Positions 6,650 through 9,247 of a DNA stretch of 9,247 nucleotides are shown here, one piece after another. The notes below the pieces were generated by a model. That model saw nothing but the letters and a program-made list of their open reading frames with translations. It ran no database searches and was not told where the DNA came from. The first letter of the stretch is position 1; each line of letters begins with the position of its first letter. Position numbers and translations under genes: made by a program. The stretch is from Chloroflexota bacterium (GTDB lineage Bacteria; Chloroflexota; Anaerolineae; J102), in NCBI GenBank assembly GCA_013152695.1, contig JAADFV010000010.1:1-9247 (forward strand), read 5' to 3'.

Positions 6650-9247
6650 GTGGAAAGCAAGCCGCTTGCCTTGTTATGGCTGCTTGTGGGGGGACTTTTT
6701 TTGCTGTGGATACCTCTTTCCTACGCACAACCAGCCAATCTTCTTGCCAATCCTGGTTTCGAAACAGGTGATCTGAGCGGGTGGAGTAAATATGGGGGGA
6801 GTGTGTCTGTGGTGGCAGCACCACAGCCTGTTCATAGTGGTGCTTTTGCTGCCCAGCATCAGGACTCAAGTAGCGACCGCTCGAAGTGGCTCAAACAAAC
6901 GATTGCAGTGGCAGGGAATAAGAGCTACGATTTCAGCGCCTGGGTGTTTGTGCCAGACACAACCCAGGCCGATGTATTTTTAAGGGTGGCGTGGTATAGC
7001 AGCTCTGATTGCCATGGATCGCAGCTTAGCACTGTCGATGGGGATCATGGCGATAGTGCCAAAAGTAATGCCTGGCAACAACTCCGGGGTCAGGCCACAG
7101 CGCCCACCAGTGCACAATGCGCCCAGTTACGGCTGGTGCTGGCCCCTGCTGCCGGCAAGGATCCCACAGTGTATTGGGATGATGCTTTGTTTGCCGAAGA
7201 AATACCGGCGCCTGCCACGGCGACGCCAACTTCCATTCCCCCTAACAGCGTCACTCTCAACGAATTTCTGGCCAGCCCCAAGAATATCGACTTCGATGGC
7301 GATGGCCAGGCCAATTTGTACGACGAATATATCGAGCTCTACAATCCCCAGGCTCAGGCGATTGCACTGGGAGGTTGGTGGTTGGATGATATCGACGGCG
7401 GTAGCAGGGCTTACGCTATTCCCAAGGGCACAGTCATTTCGAGCCACGGCTTCCTTCTCTTCTTTCGTGCCGAGACGGGCATTGCTCTCAACAACAATGG
7501 TGACACCGTGCGATTACTCGCGCCCGATGGTACCTCCCTCATTGACTCCTTTACCTACAGCCGCAGTAGCGCTGACATACCCTGGTCTCGTACCAGCGAT
7601 GGTGCTGGAACATGGACAGAAAGCTACCCTCCCAGTCCCGGTGGCCCTAATCTCGCGCCCACTGCCACCTCAACCCCAACGGCGACGCCGACCGCCACCC
7701 CCACAGCGACGCCAACCACGCGTCCGACTCACACAGCTACGCCTACTACCCGACCAACCCCCACGGCCACACCGACTGCCATCCCCACAGCAACGCCGAC
7801 CACGCGTCCAACTCATACAGCAACGCCGACCACGCGACCGACTCACACGGCTACGCCGACCGCCACACTAACTGCCACCGCCAGTCCTACCCCCATTCCC
7901 ACGGCAACAGCCACGATCACCCCCTCACCCACACCCTATCCTTCGCACATCTTCCTCAACGAATACCTTCCCGCTCCTCACAGCGGCGCCAGCGAGTATG
8001 TCGAGCTCTACAACGGCAACCCCTTTGCCGTCGACCTCGCTGGCTGGCAGATCGACGACATCGAGGGTGGCAGCCCACCCTACACCCTTCCCCCAGGCAC
8101 GAGCATTCCCGCTCGTGCTTATCTTTTGGTCACCCGCACCTTCGGCTTGAACAACAGCGGTGATACCGTACGTTTGTTGAGGCCGGATGGCAGTGTGCGG
8201 GATAGCCACACCTACACCAGTAATCCCGGCAGCGATGTCGCCTGGTCACGGGCGGGCGATGGCGCCTCCACCTGGACTGATAAATACCCGCAGACACCCG
8301 GTGCCCGTAACGAACCAGCCACCATCACCCTCAGCGGGTACCTCTACCGGGGAGTTCCGCCCGATGTTAGCCAGCCTTTTTCGGGGCAATATATCGGTCT
8401 TTACGGCGCTGACACGGCCCGAGATGTCGCCATCTGGCTTGCCAATGCTTACACCCGTGCTGATGGCAGCTACAGCCTTACTTTTGCTACCGGGCAAGCC
8501 CTATACCGCCTTTACACGCTGCGCCCCGCGCCCTTGCCCGACTACACCCCCACCGGTGTCACATCTCCTCTTGGCCAACTCTTTCCCCCCAATCGCATAC
8601 GCTTCGACCATCCGGCGACAGGAAACTATCCCGACAACAACTTCTGGCTGGCTCCTTTGCCGACACCTCCCGCTCCTTTGAGCGTTACCCTTAACGAATT
8701 TCTGGCCAGTCCCAAAAATATTGACTTCGACGGAGATGGTCAGGCTGATTTACACGACGAATACATCGAACTCTACAATCCTCAAGACGAGGTAGTACCT
8801 TTAGGAGGATGTTGGTTGGATGATGCTGATGGTGGGAGTAAGCCTTTTATCATTCCGGAGGAAATCTACCTTCCTGCGCACGGTTTTTTGCTCTTTTTCC
8901 GTTCTGACACGGCTATCGTCCTTAACAACAGTGGTGACACAGTCCGTTTGCTTGCTCCCGACGGTACAACTGTGATCGACTCCTTCAGTTATGACCACAG
9001 CACCGCCGATATCCCCTGGTCTCGTACCGTCGACGGTGCTGGCACCTGGACGGAAACTTATCCGCCTAGCCCCGGTGGGCCTAATCTTGCCCCGACACCT
9101 ACCCTGACGCCCACCACCTCGCCCACCCCTACCCCCACTCCCACGGCATCCCCTACCCTTGTCACCACACCGACAGCGACTCCCTCGCCGACGTTCACTC
9201 CCTCGCCGACTCCGACACTTCTGCCCTCGCTTAGCCCTACTGCCACG
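6650..9247 (+). CDS. Very large secreted protein with a carbohydrate-binding-like domain and three lamin-tail (LTD) domains; 3' end outside window
   Basis: The reading frame opens at GTG 6650, preceded by GAGAGGA (6638-6644), and runs 866 codons without a stop to the window edge. The signal peptide has a hydrophobic core at 6-23 and a likely cleavage after SYA (residue 26). Residues about 30-184 start [16 protein letters not shown] and end VYWDDALF, the typical bounds of a galactose-binding-like carbohydrate-binding module, with one pair of cysteines. LTD1 is 201-335, LTD2 434-554 and LTD3 679-813; each has NE[FY]L, EY[IV][11 protein letters not shown], a WSR motif and a closing PG-rich turn. 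LTD1 and LTD3 contain the EF-hand-like loop [11 protein letters not shown]2 does not. Residues 559-669 form an unrecognised beta-rich domain with ADGSYSL, somewhat like carboxypeptidase-regulatory or SdrD-B repeats. Thr/Pro linkers (336-433 and from 814) separate domains. No catalytic domain is visible. Expected location is the cell surface or medium. More domains may follow beyond the window. Confidence 0.9.
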   Translation, partial: MESKPLALLWLLVGGLFLLWIPLSYAQPANLLANPGFETGDLSGWSKYGGSVSVVAAPQPVHSGAFAAQHQDSSSDRSKWLKQTIAVAGNKSYDFSAWVFVPDTTQADVFLRVAWYSSSDCHGSQLSTVDGDHGDSAKSNAWQQLRGQATAPTSAQCAQLRLVLAPAAGKDPTVYWDDALFAEEIPAPATATPTSIPPNSVTLNEFLASPKNIDFDGDGQANLYDEYIELYNPQAQAIALGGWWLDDIDGGSRAYAIPKGTVISSHGFLLFFRAETGIALNNNGDTVRLLAPDGTSLIDSFTYSRSSADIPWSRTSDGAGTWTESYPPSPGGPNLAPTATSTPTATPTATPTATPTTRPTHTATPTTRPTPTATPTAIPTATPTTRPTHTATPTTRPTHTATPTATLTATASPTPIPTATATITPSPTPYPSHIFLNEYLPAPHSGASEYVELYNGNPFAVDLAGWQIDDIEGGSPPYTLPPGTSIPARAYLLVTRTFGLNNSGDTVRLLRPDGSVRDSHTYTSNPGSDVAWSRAGDGASTWTDKYPQTPGARNEPATITLSGYLYRGVPPDVSQPFSGQYIGLYGADTARDVAIWLANAYTRADGSYSLTFATGQALYRLYTLRPAPLPDYTPTGVTSPLGQLFPPNRIRFDHPATGNYPDNNFWLAPLPTPPAPLSVTLNEFLASPKNIDFDGDGQADLHDEYIELYNPQDEVVPLGGCWLDDADGGSKPFIIPEEIYLPAHGFLLFFRSDTAIVLNNSGDTVRLLAPDGTTVIDSFSYDHSTADIPWSRTVDGAGTWTETYPPSPGGPNLAPTPTLTPTTSPTPTPTPTASPTLVTTPTATPSPTFTPSPTPTLLPSLSPTAT
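7250..7654 (+). repeat. LTD repeat, copy 1 (405 bases, with EF-hand-like loop)
   Basis: This encodes residues 201-335 of the LTD protein. It aligns without gaps to copy 2 (8684-9088), and I count about 102 of 135 identical residues. It carries the loop [12 protein letters not shown], with oxygen-bearing side chains at EF-hand positions 1, 3, 5, 7, 9 and 12 and Gly at position 6. Confidence 0.9.
7655..7948 (+). repeat. Thr/Pro-rich coding linker with 30-base repeats in an 84-base higher-order period
   Basis: This encodes residues 336-433. Four 30-base units at 7709-7738, 7739-7768, 7793-7822 and 7823-7852 encode TPTTRPT[H/P]TA, arranged as two tandem pairs separated by 24 bases (TPTAIPTA), so the pair repeats every 84 bases. 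The flanks are simpler TPTA-type repeats. It is an in-frame, extended, probably flexible linker between LTD1 and LTD2. Its Thr density would allow O-glycosylation, which is inference. Confidence 0.85.
8684..9088 (+). repeat. LTD repeat, copy 2 (LTD3 domain, 405 bases)
   Basis: This encodes residues 679-813. It has the same length and register as 7250-7654. The first 21 residues are identical between copies while 10 of those 21 codons differ synonymously. It keeps the EF-hand-like loop, with Asp in place of Asn at position 9. A Cys replaces the second Trp-region residue (GGCWLDD versus GGWWLDD). Confidence 0.9.
9089..9247 (+). repeat. Second Thr/Pro/Ser-rich coding linker, truncated by window edge
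   Basis: This encodes residues 814-866, a TPTPT/SPTPT-type linker without the Arg/His-containing units of the first linker. By analogy with the LTD1-linker-LTD2 order, another domain probably follows outside the window; this is inference. Confidence 0.8.

Noticed and set aside
7014..7871. A 285-codon + strand open frame inside the LTD gene
   Set aside because: It is an out-of-frame reading of the LTD and Thr/Pro linker region, giving a Pro/Arg-rich product. The frame from 6650 carries a signal peptide and three recognisable LTD domains.
7655..7948. Possible CRISPR or satellite array
   Set aside because: The repeats are in multiples of three, encode a continuous Thr/Pro linker in the main frame, are degenerate, and have no spacers of uniform length.
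1..9247. A defence system, toxin-antitoxin pair, phage or mobile element
   Set aside because: No nuclease, transposase, integrase, methylase or toxin-like motif is present on either strand, and no terminal repeats or attachment-like duplications flank any gene.

Overview
The window carries six genes, all on the + strand. It looks like a segment of a Chloroflexota (Anaerolineae/Caldilineae/Ardenticatenia-type) chromosome. That assignment is an inference from style: lipoprotein signals followed by Thr/Pro linkers, a multi-domain lamin-tail (LTD) surface protein, a UspA protein with an STHGRGG motif, and Ig-like lipoproteins. There is no rRNA or other phylogenetic marker here. I see no insertion sequence, CRISPR array, tRNA, phage gene or integration site.

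Layout. (1) Positions 26-365: a self-contained unit with an extended -10 promoter, a 68-residue protein resembling a heavy-metal-associated (HMA) domain but lacking the metal-binding cysteines, and a clear intrinsic terminator. (2) Positions 396-5973: a probable three-gene envelope operon. It encodes a lipoprotein with two solute-binding-protein (SBP family 3) domains, the first missing a whole lobe. A GTGA stop/start overlap leads into a membrane-anchored TPR protein, and 52 bases later comes an 842-residue lipoprotein built from three copies of a two-domain beta-sandwich-like module. A strong hairpin without a U-tract follows the last stop. (3) Positions 6099-9247: a universal stress protein with its own candidate promoter, followed 33 bases later by a very large secreted protein that starts with GTG and is still open at the window edge. 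It has a signal peptide, a carbohydrate-binding-like domain, three LTD domains, one unrecognised beta-rich domain and Thr/Pro linkers.

Four of the six products are predicted to act outside the cytoplasmic membrane. In the three-gene operon, a ligand-binding-type lipoprotein, a TPR scaffold facing outward and a long modular lipoprotein would all sit on the same face of the membrane. No permease, ATPase or histidine kinase is present, so this is not a standard ABC importer as seen here. A surface assembly or sensing complex is possible but is inference only. The most unusual features are the lobe-deleted SBP domain, the triplicated lipoprotein module, and the LTD duplication carrying an EF-hand-like calcium loop.
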